A stretch of 64,000 bases of DNA from Betaproteobacteria bacterium HGW-Betaproteobacteria-9. GTDB taxonomy: Bacteria; Pseudomonadota; Gammaproteobacteria; Burkholderiales; Burkholderiaceae_C. Location: assembly GCA_002842215.1 (NCBI GenBank), contig PHCC01000018.1, positions 1 to 64,000 of the forward strand. The letters run 5' to 3'. Position numbers and translations under genes: made by a program. Under the pieces are notes generated by a model, which did not search any database, had not been told where the DNA came from, and saw only the letters and a list, made by a program, of their open reading frames with translations. Shown here piece after piece: positions 43,643 to 51,558 of the stretch; the stretch's first letter is position 1, and the number at the start of each line of letters is the position of its first letter.

Positions 43643-44656
43643 TCACACCGCCGTCAAAAAGGACACACCCACGGCCCCGATGAAACCGTCCGCGCGGTGT
43701 GGCGCCCCGGGCGGCAGCACCGCGCCGTAGTCGCTGGCGAGCACGCGGGTCACACGGTGGCGGTGGTAGGCGCGCAGCAGCTCGCCCACCGTGACCACCT
43801 GGGCATTGCCCGCGGGGTAGAGCTCGCGATGCAGGCGCGGCAGCTGGTACCAGGGCGCGACCGGGCGCTCGTGGTGCGCATTGTGGAAACCGAAGTTGAG
43901 CCACACCAGGTTGAGCCACTTGGCGTCCAGGCCCACCACGTCGCTGTAGGTGTTGGCCTGCTCGTAGGCGCGGTCGCGCAGCTTGTCTTGCGGGATGGGC
44001 TTGTCGTCGAGTATGGGGTAGGCGTCGTAGGTGTGCTGGAAGCAGTCGGCAAAACGCAGCAGGTGCACGAACAGCAGGTAAGCCAGCGCGTAGAGCGCCA
44101 GCGCCTTGGGCGACCACCAGGCCAGCAGCGCCCAGGCCGTAAGCCGGACGATGGCCACACCGATCACGCGGCCACGCGCGGCTTTCTTGCGTTCACCCAG
44201 GAAGGGCAACGCGATCACGAAGCCGCGCATGACGAACTCCACCGCGGGGATGTGCAGCCATTCGAGCGCCAGCACCACCCGCCGCACCAGCGGGTGGGCG
44301 CGCAGGAAGCCCTGCAGGTCGAAGGTGATGACGTCGGCGCGTTCAACGTGGTGGCGCATGTGCTTGCGGCGCAGGTCGTCGAAGCTGGCGTATGCGCTGC
44401 CGTTGATCCAGCTCATCAGCACGCCCCAGCGCTGATTGGCCTGCGGCGTGCGGAAGATGGCGTGGTGCGCGAACTCATGGATGAAGTAGGCCGACCAGGT
44501 GAGCGTGAGCGCGACCAGCAGCACGCCCAGCGCGTTGAGCGCCCAGTGGCTCTGGCCCAGCAGGGCGATGCCGAGCGGCCAGCCGAGCACGGTGAAGGCC
44601 AGCGCTGCGGTGTTGGGCCAGACGCCGTCGGCGTGGCGGAAAAGGGCTTGTTTCAT
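43643..44656 (-). CDS. Membrane diiron fatty-acid desaturase/hydroxylase-fold protein
   Basis: A 337-residue membrane enzyme with the histidine boxes of the diiron desaturase family: HEFAHH (60-65), HMRHH (99-103) and a C-terminal HNAHHE. Four hydrophobic segments surround them. Members desaturate or hydroxylate lipid or small alkyl substrates with O2 and an electron donor. No ferredoxin or reductase is adjacent. Its position between a riboswitch-led binding protein and two SDRs suggests a catabolic alkyl-oxidising role. The substrate is unknown. Confidence 0.8.
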   Translation of the reverse strand: MKQALFRHADGVWPNTAALAFTVLGWPLGIALLGQSHWALNALGVLLVALTLTWSAYFIHEFAHHAIFRTPQANQRWGVLMSWINGSAYASFDDLRRKHMRHHVERADVITFDLQGFLRAHPLVRRVVLALEWLHIPAVEFVMRGFVIALPFLGERKKAARGRVIGVAIVRLTAWALLAWWSPKALALYALAYLLFVHLLRFADCFQHTYDAYPILDDKPIPQDKLRDRAYEQANTYSDVVGLDAKWLNLVWLNFGFHNAHHERPVAPWYQLPRLHRELYPAGNAQVVTVGELLRAYHRHRVTRVLASDYGAVLPPGAPHRADGFIGAVGVSFLTAV

Positions 44657-44745
44657 GGCGGGAACTCCATGCGGAAAACGCGGGGTGGCCAGCGCTCCGC
44701 ACGCCGGTGCCATCGGCACGGGCGGCGGAGATCTCTGAGCGGGAT

Positions 44746-45786
44746 TTACTTGGCCAGTGCCTTGACGAGCGAAGCGTCGAAGGTGGCTTCGGTGGCCGGG
44801 ATGGCCTTGATCTGGCCCTTGGCCTTGAGCAGCTGGCCGATGATTTCGCCGCTGGCGTAGTACGAGGTGGTTTCCTTGGCGGGCAGGAAAGCCTTGGGCA
44901 TTTCGGCCAGCGGGATGTTGTAGACACCGCTCATCTGTTCCTTGGCTTCCTTGGCCGACACACCCATGAACTTGCCGATGATCTTGGCGGCCTCATCGGG
45001 CTTGGCTTTCATGTAGGCCATGCCGTCCAGGTAGGCCTTCATGATGCCGGTGATCTCGGTGGGCTTGGCCTTGATGACCTTCTCGTCGAACACCAGCACG
45101 TCGGCGATCAGGCCCGGCGCGTCTTTCGAAGAGAACACGACCTTGAATTTCTTGCCCCCGCCCTGGCCGAGGATCTGCGACAGGCTGGGTTCGTAGGTCA
45201 CGCCGATGGGCAGCGCACCCGAGGCCATGGCGGCCGGCACCGCTTCGGGCGTCATGCTCACGGGGCTGATGTCCTTCTCGCTCAGGCTCACCGTCTTGAG
45301 GGCGTAGGAGAGTAGGAAGTCCGAAGGCGAGAGCGGGTTGTAGCCGATCTTCTTGCCCTTGAAATCGGCCACCTTGGTGATCGAACCGTCGGCCACGATG
45401 GCGTCGCCGCCGTTGGAGTAGTCGATGGGCATCACCACCTTCATGGCGCGGCCCGCCGCCACCTGGCCGACCACCTGGTCGTAGGTCAGCATGCCGCCGT
45501 CGACCGCGCCCGAGGCGATGGCCGCGGGGATCAGCGCCGGGTCGTTGAAGACCTGCAGCGAGACCTTGAGGTTGTGTTTTTTGAACAGGTCCAGCGATTC
45601 GGCCACATAGAAGGGCCCGTAGCCGATCCAGACCACGGTGGCCAGTTTCATGTTGGCGGGCGCGGCCATCGCCGTGGCGGTGGCCAGCGCGAGCGCGGCA
45701 CCCAGTGCAGGCTTGAACAACTTGCCGAGCACGGAAGAGGACGTGGTGGAACCTGCGGGAGAGGAGAAGAGACCAGCCAGTTTCAT
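44746..45786 (-). CDS. ABC transporter substrate-binding protein (NMT1/TauT type)
   Basis: A 346-residue periplasmic binding protein with a signal region ending near ATAMAAPAN (about residue 45) and the NMT1/ThiY-like fold: VVWIGYGPFYVAESLDLFKKHNL, then ALIPAAIASGAVDGGMLTYD and DFKGKKIGYNPLSPSDF. It is preceded by guanidine-I riboswitch 2, so the ligand is probably guanidine or a relative. No permease or ATPase is beside it; those at 24361-26071, also riboswitch-controlled, lack a binding protein and are the likely partners. Confidence 0.85.
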   Translation of the reverse strand: MKLAGLFSSPAGSTTSSSVLGKLFKPALGAALALATATAMAAPANMKLATVVWIGYGPFYVAESLDLFKKHNLKVSLQVFNDPALIPAAIASGAVDGGMLTYDQVVGQVAAGRAMKVVMPIDYSNGGDAIVADGSITKVADFKGKKIGYNPLSPSDFLLSYALKTVSLSEKDISPVSMTPEAVPAAMASGALPIGVTYEPSLSQILGQGGGKKFKVVFSSKDAPGLIADVLVFDEKVIKAKPTEITGIMKAYLDGMAYMKAKPDEAAKIIGKFMGVSAKEAKEQMSGVYNIPLAEMPKAFLPAKETTSYYASGEIIGQLLKAKGQIKAIPATEATFDASLVKALAK

Positions 45787-45839
45787 GATGAAGCTCCGTT
45801 TGATGAGGGATGAGCGCAGGAGAACCGATCAGACGTCGT

Positions 45840-45930
45840 TCTCCCGGGCTTTTATCCCTCCGTGGAGCCTGCGATGAGGCCGGTCCACTCTCGGACCAGA
45901 CCCCGCGATGAAGCGGACGGAACCCTAGTG
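45840..45930 (-). promoter_or_regulatory. Guanidine-I (ykkC) riboswitch 2
   Basis: On the minus strand: CTAGGGTTCCG (45928-45918), CTGGTCCGAGAG (45900-45889 region, as TCTGGTCCGAGAG), then CACGGAGGGATAAAAGC and CCCGGGAGA (45863-45840). Same blocks as riboswitch 1 with a shorter variable stem; GGGATAAAAG replaces GGGACAAAAG. It lies 54 bp before the binding-protein ATG. The rest of 45787-46131 holds the promoter, which I cannot place exactly. Confidence 0.92.
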
Positions 45931-46131
45931 GACCTACGCACGAGCCGCTGCCCCTGTGTGCAGACCGCTCTCCATGCTGATACCCCCGGATGCATGGATC
46001 GTGCCAGCACCGCTGGCCCGTTTTTGCACCAAATCGCGGCACGCCGCACCCCACACACCGGCCTCAGCGCTGAATTTGGTGCATGGGCCGGGGCCTAGAA
46101 TCCCCTGCACCACCGCATACCCGTGCCCACC

Positions 46132-46485
46132 ATGCCCCACACCATCCCCGCCTGCCCGCAATGCGGCCTTGAAAACACCTACCCCGACGGCGACCACTTC
46201 GTCTGCCCGGACTGCGCCTTCGAGTGGCCGCAGACGGCCGCGGGCGCCGAAGACGATGCCACTGGTGACGGCGCCGTGAAAGACGCCAACGGCAACCCGC
46301 TGGCCGACGGCGACTCGGTGATCCTGATCAAGGACCTGAAGGTCAAGGGCTCGTCCACCGTGCTCAAGAAGGGCAGCAAGATCAAGGGCATCCGCCTGGT
46401 GGACGGCAACGACGGTCACAACGTGGACTGCAAGACCGAGCTGGGTCCCATGCTGCTGAAGTCGGAGTTCCTGAAGAAGGCCTGA
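46132..46485 (+). CDS. yjdM: YjdM/PhnA-type zinc-ribbon protein
   Basis: A 117-residue protein: N-terminal zinc ribbon with CPQCG (residues 8-12) and CPDC (25-28), then the compact PhnA domain [23 protein letters not shown] and [22 protein letters not shown]. Formerly linked to phosphonates; E. coli YjdM has no proven role in that pathway. The ATG at 46132 is preferred over GTG 46123. It is divergent from the riboswitch-led gene and 12 bp ahead of an exonuclease gene. Confidence 0.88.
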   Translation: MPHTIPACPQCGLENTYPDGDHFVCPDCAFEWPQTAAGAEDDATGDGAVKDANGNPLADGDSVILIKDLKVKGSSTVLKKGSKIKGIRLVDGNDGHNVDCKTELGPMLLKSEFLKKA

Positions 46486-46497
46486 GCGGCTTTGCCC

Positions 46498-47130
46498 ATG
46501 TCCCGCATCGCCGTCATCGACTTCGAAACCACCGGCATCTCGCCCGGCCAGGGCGACCGCGCCACCGAGGTGGCGATCGTGCTGCTGGAGCGCGGCCAGG
46601 TGGTGGACCGCTTCCAGAGCCTGATGAACGCGGGCGTGCACATCCCGGCCTTCATCACGCAGCTGACCGGCATCACCAACGCCATGGTGGCGGGCGCGCC
46701 ACCCGCCGAAGCGGTGATGGCCGACGCGGCCCGTTTCGTCGGCGAGCTGCCGATGGTGGCGCACAACGCGTCGTTCGACCGCCGCTACTGGATCGCCGAA
46801 CTCGCACGCGCTGGTGTGCCGGCACCGCAGCCTTTTGCCTGCACCGTGCTGCTCTCGCGCCGGCTCTACCCCGAGGCGCCGAGCCACAAGCTGGGCAGCC
46901 TGGTGGACTGGTTCCAGCTGCCGCGCACCGGCCGCGCCCACCGCGCGCTGGCCGACGCCGAAATGGCGGCCGAGCTGCTGCAACGCATCCAGCACGACCT
47001 GCGCACGCGCCACGGCGTCGCCGAACCGGACCACGCTTTCCTCTGTGCGCTGCAGGCCTGCACGCGCGCGGCGCTGCCGAAGTTCTTTCTGGCACGCACC
47101 ACGGCCACCGGCCCTGCCGCGACGGTCTGA
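46498..47130 (+). CDS. DnaQ-like DEDDh 3'-5' exonuclease
   Basis: A 210-residue exonuclease domain protein: ExoI DFETTG (D8, E10), ExoII HNASFDRRY, and ExoIII HRALADAEMAAEL, giving a complete DEDDh set. Similar to free-standing DnaQ-type nucleases that trim DNA or RNA. Overlaps in operon with YjdM. Start ATG 46498 preferred to TTG 46492. Its C-terminal 40 residues are Ala-rich and probably unstructured. Confidence 0.82.
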   Translation: MSRIAVIDFETTGISPGQGDRATEVAIVLLERGQVVDRFQSLMNAGVHIPAFITQLTGITNAMVAGAPPAEAVMADAARFVGELPMVAHNASFDRRYWIAELARAGVPAPQPFACTVLLSRRLYPEAPSHKLGSLVDWFQLPRTGRAHRALADAEMAAELLQRIQHDLRTRHGVAEPDHAFLCALQACTRAALPKFFLARTTATGPAATV

Positions 47131-47173
47131 AACCGGGCTGGATTGGGTGCAGCATCCGTTACGCTTTGCCCCC

Positions 47174-47644
47174 ATGCGCCGTTTCCTGCCCATCCTCGTC
47201 CTGACCGCCACCCTGCTGATCGCGGGCTGCGGCAGCACACCACCGTCGCGCGGACCTGCTTACAGCGCGCTGTCGGCCGAGCAGTCGAGCGACATTGCCA
47301 TCCACGCGCTGGGTCTGGTCGGCACGCCCTACCGCTACGGCGGCAACACGCCCGAGAGCGGTTTCGACTGCAGCGGCCTGATCGGCTACGTGTACAAGAG
47401 CCGCGCCGGTGTGGCGCCGCCGCGCACAGTGGCGCAGCTGTCGGGCTTCGGCCAACCGGTGGACGCAGACGAACTGCGCACCGGCGACCTGGTGATCTTT
47501 GGTTCAGGCCGACCGTTCCACGCCGGCATCTACGTGGGCGACGGCCGGTTCGTGCACGCACCATCCACCGGCGGCACGGTGCGGCTGGACCGGTTGAAAG
47601 GCCCTTACTGGTCGCGACAAGCCACGGCTTTCCGCCGACCTTGA
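47174..47644 (+). CDS. NlpC/P60 lipoprotein (Spr-like cell-wall peptidase)
   Basis: A 156-residue lipoprotein with lipobox LLIAGC (lipid-modified Cys about residue 19). The NlpC/P60 domain has the catalytic Cys in FDCSGLIGYVY, His in PFHAGIYVG and a polar residue further on (VHAPS). It should cleave peptide cross-links of peptidoglycan, like E. coli MepS/Spr. Anchored in the outer membrane by inference. Start ATG 47174. Confidence 0.85.
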   Translation: MRRFLPILVLTATLLIAGCGSTPPSRGPAYSALSAEQSSDIAIHALGLVGTPYRYGGNTPESGFDCSGLIGYVYKSRAGVAPPRTVAQLSGFGQPVDADELRTGDLVIFGSGRPFHAGIYVGDGRFVHAPSTGGTVRLDRLKGPYWSRQATAFRRP

Positions 47645-47681
47645 AGGGCAGCCCATGGTGGCCGCGCGACAATAACGGGCT

Positions 47682-48788
47682 ATGACCCACGCCCACCGCA
47701 CCACCACCCCGCTGTCCACCCAGGACACCACCCGCATCGACGACCTGCGCATCGGCGCGGTGCGCCCGCTCATCACGCCCGCCCTGCTGCAGGAATGGCT
47801 CCCCACGCCGCCGGAGGCGCTGGCGCTGGTCGAGAACAGCCGCACCGCGCTCTCGCGCGTGCTGCACGGGCAGGACGACCGCCTGATCGTCGTGGTGGGG
47901 CCGTGTTCGATCCACGACCACGAACAGGCCATGGCCTACGCGCGGCTGCTCAAGGAACAGGCCGATGCGCTGTCACAAGACCTGCTGATCGTCATGCGCG
48001 TGTACTTCGAGAAACCGCGCACCACCGTGGGCTGGAAAGGCTACATCAACGACCCGCACCTGGACGGCAGCTTCGCCATCAACGAGGGTCTGGAGCTGGC
48101 GCGCCAGCTGCTGCTGGACGTGCTGGCGCTGGGCCTGCCGGTGGGCACCGAATTTCTCGACCTGCTGAGCCCGCAGTTCATCAGCGATCTGGTGAGCTGG
48201 GGCGCGATTGGCGCACGCACGACCGAAAGCCAGAGCCATCGCCAGCTCGCTAGCGGCCTGTCATGCCCGGTGGGCTTCAAGAACGGCACCGACGGCGGCA
48301 TCAAGGTGGCGAGCGACGCCATCCAGGCCGCGCAGGCGCCACACGCCTTCATGGGCATGACCAAGATGGGACAGGCCGCGATTTTTGAAACGCGTGGCAA
48401 CGCCGATTGCCACGTCATCCTGCGCGGCGGCAAGGCAACCAACTACGGCGCCGCCGATGTGGACGCCGCCTGTGCGCTGCTCAAGGCCGCGGGCCTGCGT
48501 GAGCAGGTGATGATCGACGTCTCGCACGCCAACAGCAGCAAGCAGCACCGCCGGCAGATCGACGTGTCCGTCGACGTGGCGCAGCAGATCGCCGCGGGCG
48601 ACGCGCGCATCACCGGCGTGATGATCGAAAGCCACCTGAACGAGGGCCGCCAGGACATCGTGCCCGGCCAGCCGCTGCAGCACGGCGTGAGCGTGACCGA
48701 CGCCTGCATCAGCTTCGAACAGACCGTGCCGGTGTTGCGGGATCTGGCCGAAGCGGTGCGGGCACGGCGCTCGAAAACCAGCCGCTGA
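47682..48788 (+). CDS. aroG: DAHP synthase (3-deoxy-7-phosphoheptulonate synthase), class I
   Basis: A 368-residue first enzyme of the shikimate pathway (PEP + erythrose-4-phosphate to DAHP). Shows VVGPCSIHD, FEKPRTTVGWKGYINDP, GARTTESQSHR, FKNGTDG, and metal/substrate HVILRGG and ANSSKQHRRQ, all at the expected spacing of the AroF/G/H type. The isozyme (feedback specificity) cannot be assigned reliably by eye. About 37 bp downstream of the NlpC/P60 gene. Confidence 0.93.
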   Translation: MTHAHRTTTPLSTQDTTRIDDLRIGAVRPLITPALLQEWLPTPPEALALVENSRTALSRVLHGQDDRLIVVVGPCSIHDHEQAMAYARLLKEQADALSQDLLIVMRVYFEKPRTTVGWKGYINDPHLDGSFAINEGLELARQLLLDVLALGLPVGTEFLDLLSPQFISDLVSWGAIGARTTESQSHRQLASGLSCPVGFKNGTDGGIKVASDAIQAAQAPHAFMGMTKMGQAAIFETRGNADCHVILRGGKATNYGAADVDAACALLKAAGLREQVMIDVSHANSSKQHRRQIDVSVDVAQQIAAGDARITGVMIESHLNEGRQDIVPGQPLQHGVSVTDACISFEQTVPVLRDLAEAVRARRSKTSR

Positions 48789-48954
48789 CCCAGCGCCACC
48801 TCGGCGAGCAGGCCGTCCAGGCTGGCTCGCGGCGCGTGGCACTGTCAACTTTTACAGGGATTTGTTCCCGCTCCTGTGCCGGGTGTCTAGAGTGCGCCAG
48901 TCGCTGGCTTTGGCTGGCGTCTCATTCACCCACAAACAGCATTCAGGAGGTTTC

Positions 48955-49758
48955 ATGTCCCCATTCAATCTGACCGGCCGCAAGGCCCTGGTGACCGGCG
49001 GTGCCCGGGGCCTGGGCGCCGGCATGGCCGTGGCGCTGGCCGCGGCCGGGGCATCCGTGATGATTGGCGACGTGCTCGAAGAGCAGGGCCAGGCGACCGC
49101 GCGGGCCCTGGCCGCCACGGGCGCCCAGGCCGCGTTTGTGCACCTCGATGTGACCGACGAAGCCCACTGGCTCGCGGCGATCAGCGCCACGCACTCGGCG
49201 TTCGGTGGTTTTGACATCCTGATCAACAACGCCGGCATCGAGATCACCGCGCTGGTGACGGAGATCGATCCCGACGCGCTGCGCCGCATGCTCGATGTGA
49301 ACATCGTCGGCACCGCGATCGGCATGAAGCAGGCCTTCCGCGCCATGCGCCCGGGTGGCCTGGCCGGACAGGGCGGTGTGGTGGTCAACGTGTCGTCGGT
49401 GGCGTCCACCATCGCGTTCCCGGCCATCGCGGGCTACTCGGCCACCAAATCTGCGGTGGACCGGCTCACGCGCGTGGGCGCCATGGAGGCCGGCAAGCTG
49501 GGCTACGGGGTGCGCGTGAACAGCATCTACCCCGGCCTCGTGCCCACCGACATGGGCATGCAGCTCGCCAGCGACGTGGTGAGCGCCGGCTTGTTCGAAT
49601 CCCCCGATGCCGCCGTGATGGCCATCGTGGAGCAGACGCCGCTGGGGCGTCTGGGCACGGTGAGCGACATGGCCGACGCGGTGGTCTTCCTGTGCTCCGA
49701 CGCTTCGCGCTTCATCACGGGCGCGGGCCTGCCGGTGGACGGCGGCATGGGCATGTGA
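48955..49758 (+). CDS. Short-chain dehydrogenase/reductase (SDR)
   Basis: A 267-residue classical SDR: VTGGARGLGAG (14-24), NNAGIE, VVNVSSVAST and YSATK, then PGLVPTDMG and the C-terminal GGMGM. An excellent AGGAGG sits 4 bp before the ATG, in contrast to weak sites around. Related to 3-alpha/3-beta-hydroxysteroid and cyclohexanol-type dehydrogenases, substrate unknown. Stands alone between aroG and infA. Confidence 0.83.
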   Translation: MSPFNLTGRKALVTGGARGLGAGMAVALAAAGASVMIGDVLEEQGQATARALAATGAQAAFVHLDVTDEAHWLAAISATHSAFGGFDILINNAGIEITALVTEIDPDALRRMLDVNIVGTAIGMKQAFRAMRPGGLAGQGGVVVNVSSVASTIAFPAIAGYSATKSAVDRLTRVGAMEAGKLGYGVRVNSIYPGLVPTDMGMQLASDVVSAGLFESPDAAVMAIVEQTPLGRLGTVSDMADAVVFLCSDASRFITGAGLPVDGGMGM

Positions 49759-49801
49759 GGAGCCGGGCCGGGCGTTGGCCCGGTCAACCCCGGTGTTCAG
49801 C

Positions 49802-50056
49802 TCAGCGCGGCTTGCGCGGCACCATCGGGCCGCGGCCCTCGATGTGGCGGAAGTTGATCCGGCCCTTGGTCAGGTCGTAGGGCGAGAGTTCGAGAGAAAC
49901 CCGGTCACCCGCGAGGATGCGGATGTGGTTCTTCTTCATCTTGCCGGCGGAGTAGGCAATCAGCTGGTGACCGTTGTCCAGCGTCACGCGAAAGCGCGTG
50001 TCGGGCAGCACCTCGTTGACGATGCCCATCATGTCGATCAGTTCTTCCTTGGCCAT
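49802..50056 (-). CDS. infA: Translation initiation factor IF-1
   Basis: An 84-residue OB-fold protein, [22 protein letters not shown]..., with the conserved [19 protein letters not shown] and YDLTKGRI. The basic tail VPRKPR is typical of the second IF-1 isoform of betaproteobacteria. It binds the ribosomal A site during initiation. AAAGGAG lies upstream of the ATG at 50056. It is distant from rpmJ and other ribosomal genes, so this is the extra copy by inference. Confidence 0.9.
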   Translation of the reverse strand: MAKEELIDMMGIVNEVLPDTRFRVTLDNGHQLIAYSAGKMKKNHIRILAGDRVSLELSPYDLTKGRINFRHIEGRGPMVPRKPR

Positions 50057-50072
50057 GTGAGGCTCCTTTGCT

Positions 50073-50384
50073 TCAAATACAGATCTGGGGAGAAGGCACC
50101 GTCGCTGCCGCGGTGGCGGGGTGCACGCGCGCACGCAACGCGTCGTTCACCCAATCGATGCCTTGCGCCACGGCGTAGTGTGCCGCGGCGTCGTGTGTGG
50201 GGAAATCATCGTGGAAGCGCATGACACGGTCGGTACAGGCGCTGCCCGAGCCGCTGGCGATGGACACCTGGGCGGCAAAACGGCCGCACGGCAGCGGCCG
50301 GGGGCAAGCCGCGATGCGGTACTTGCCCAGGGTGAGAGGAGACAGTCTCTTCGTTGTTGTGGTTGTGGAAATCGTATGAATCAT
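50073..50384 (-). CDS. Small conserved-type hypothetical protein
   Basis: About 103 residues from ATG 50384 ([12 protein letters not shown]; a start at 50393 is also possible). The centre [25 protein letters not shown] followed by [27 protein letters not shown] resembles the short 'stress-response helper' proteins found beside cold-shock or infA genes in related genomes, but I cannot name it. Its stop is 16 bp upstream of infA, on the same strand, so they may be co-transcribed. Confidence 0.5.
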   Translation of the reverse strand: MIHTISTTTTTKRLSPLTLGKYRIAACPRPLPCGRFAAQVSIASGSGSACTDRVMRFHDDFPTHDAAAHYAVAQGIDWVNDALRARVHPATAAATVPSPQICI

Positions 50385-50393
50385 CAAAAACAT

Positions 50394-50778
50394 CAAAGGG
50401 CGGAACGCCGCGGTCTCATGGACCACACAGCAGGAATACGCCCGAAAACACATTGGCAGCCCCAAGCGCCGGGGTGCCCGACTGAATCAGCCGGCGCCGG
50501 CCCGGTGTCGGGAACACCTGGCCAGAACCGGTGCACGAGCCACGGCAGGGGCATCGGCAACAGCAGGGAGAAGATTGCGACGGCGCCGACCTGGAAAGGG
50601 TGCGGGGCTGGCGCGGCTCGCGATGGAGGGGCTGGACCGGCGGCCCCTCTGCCGGGGGCGATGCGTCAAGGTCGTCAAACCCGGACGCGGCTGGTCGCCC
50701 AAGGCGAACCAGTTAATGTACCACGATGTGGAAAAACGTGCACGTGGGAAGCGTCGCCGACGAACAAACCGCGCGACG
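50394..50778. other. Intergenic region, nothing recognised
   Basis: About 385 bp between the small hypothetical gene and the UbiB-operon distal gene (both minus strand). It is GC-rich, with several out-of-frame open stretches but no RBS, protein-like composition, tRNA or clear hairpin. Promoters for the infA pair must lie here; none stands out except for a weak AT-rich patch near 50712-50745. Confidence 0.4.
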
Positions 50779-51558
50779 TCAGCAGCGCAGCCTGAACTGC
50801 TCGTCGCGGGCGTTCTTTCGTTCGGAACGCGCCCAGTCCTGTTGCCAGGCAGACAAGGGTTGACGGGCATAGGCATCCAGCCAGGACACTCGATCGTTCA
50901 GTGCCTTGCACACAAGGGTGCGATCTTGCGCCACCTCATGACGCTCAATCCTTGCCGCAGGTGGCAACGGCCGCGGCGCTGCCAGCGTGGCTCGGCGTTC
51001 TCGGGCCCATGCCACTTGCTCGTCAAACGAACGGTCCGCAGGCACGGTCACCGTTCGTTCGACCAAGGCGCTCCGCTGATAGCAATGTTGACGTGTCCAG
51101 AACAAGCCCCCGTTGGTTGCTTTGCACAGGTACAGGGTGATCGTGCTGGGACGCAAAGGGGCGGGAGCGCGCGCCACGGTGGATGCATTGGATCCCGCCG
51201 GACACGGGTCATCGGTGTAAAGCACCCGGCCGTGCACAACGCACTTGTGCATGCCCTCCGAAGCCATCTGGGGTGGCGCTACCGGTGCCGCATGGATCCT
51301 CTGCGTTGGAGGCGCTGGCGCATAACCGGGCGCTGCGACGATCCGGGATGCTGTCGGCAACTGAACGCTGAATGGTTTGGCGCCGTCAGGCCGGGATGCC
51401 GCGGCTTGGCGGGCATCCCACCAGCCATAGCCCCCATAGAAGGCGGCCAACACGGCGATGGCGGCGGCGACGGACAACACGGTTCCCAGTTTTCCGGGTT
51501 CCGGCGGTTTGAAAGGCGCATCGTTTCGAACACCTTCGCGCATCCAGTCACTGCTCAT
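50779..51558 (-). CDS. Membrane-anchored protein of unknown function (DUF4124-like)
   Basis: A 259-residue protein whose start codon abuts the UbiB stop (TGAATG; GAGGAG as RBS). One transmembrane helix at about 25-45 (LGTVLSVAAAIAVLAAFYGGYGWW); the rest is predicted periplasmic and proline/alanine-rich. A short CVVHGRVLYTDDPCP segment is typical of DUF4124-like Cys domains, with further cysteines in YLCKATNGGLFW. Co-transcribed with UbiB but with no known role there. Confidence 0.7.
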   Translation of the reverse strand: MSSDWMREGVRNDAPFKPPEPGKLGTVLSVAAAIAVLAAFYGGYGWWDARQAAASRPDGAKPFSVQLPTASRIVAAPGYAPAPPTQRIHAAPVAPPQMASEGMHKCVVHGRVLYTDDPCPAGSNASTVARAPAPLRPSTITLYLCKATNGGLFWTRQHCYQRSALVERTVTVPADRSFDEQVAWARERRATLAAPRPLPPAARIERHEVAQDRTLVCKALNDRVSWLDAYARQPLSAWQQDWARSERKNARDEQFRLRC

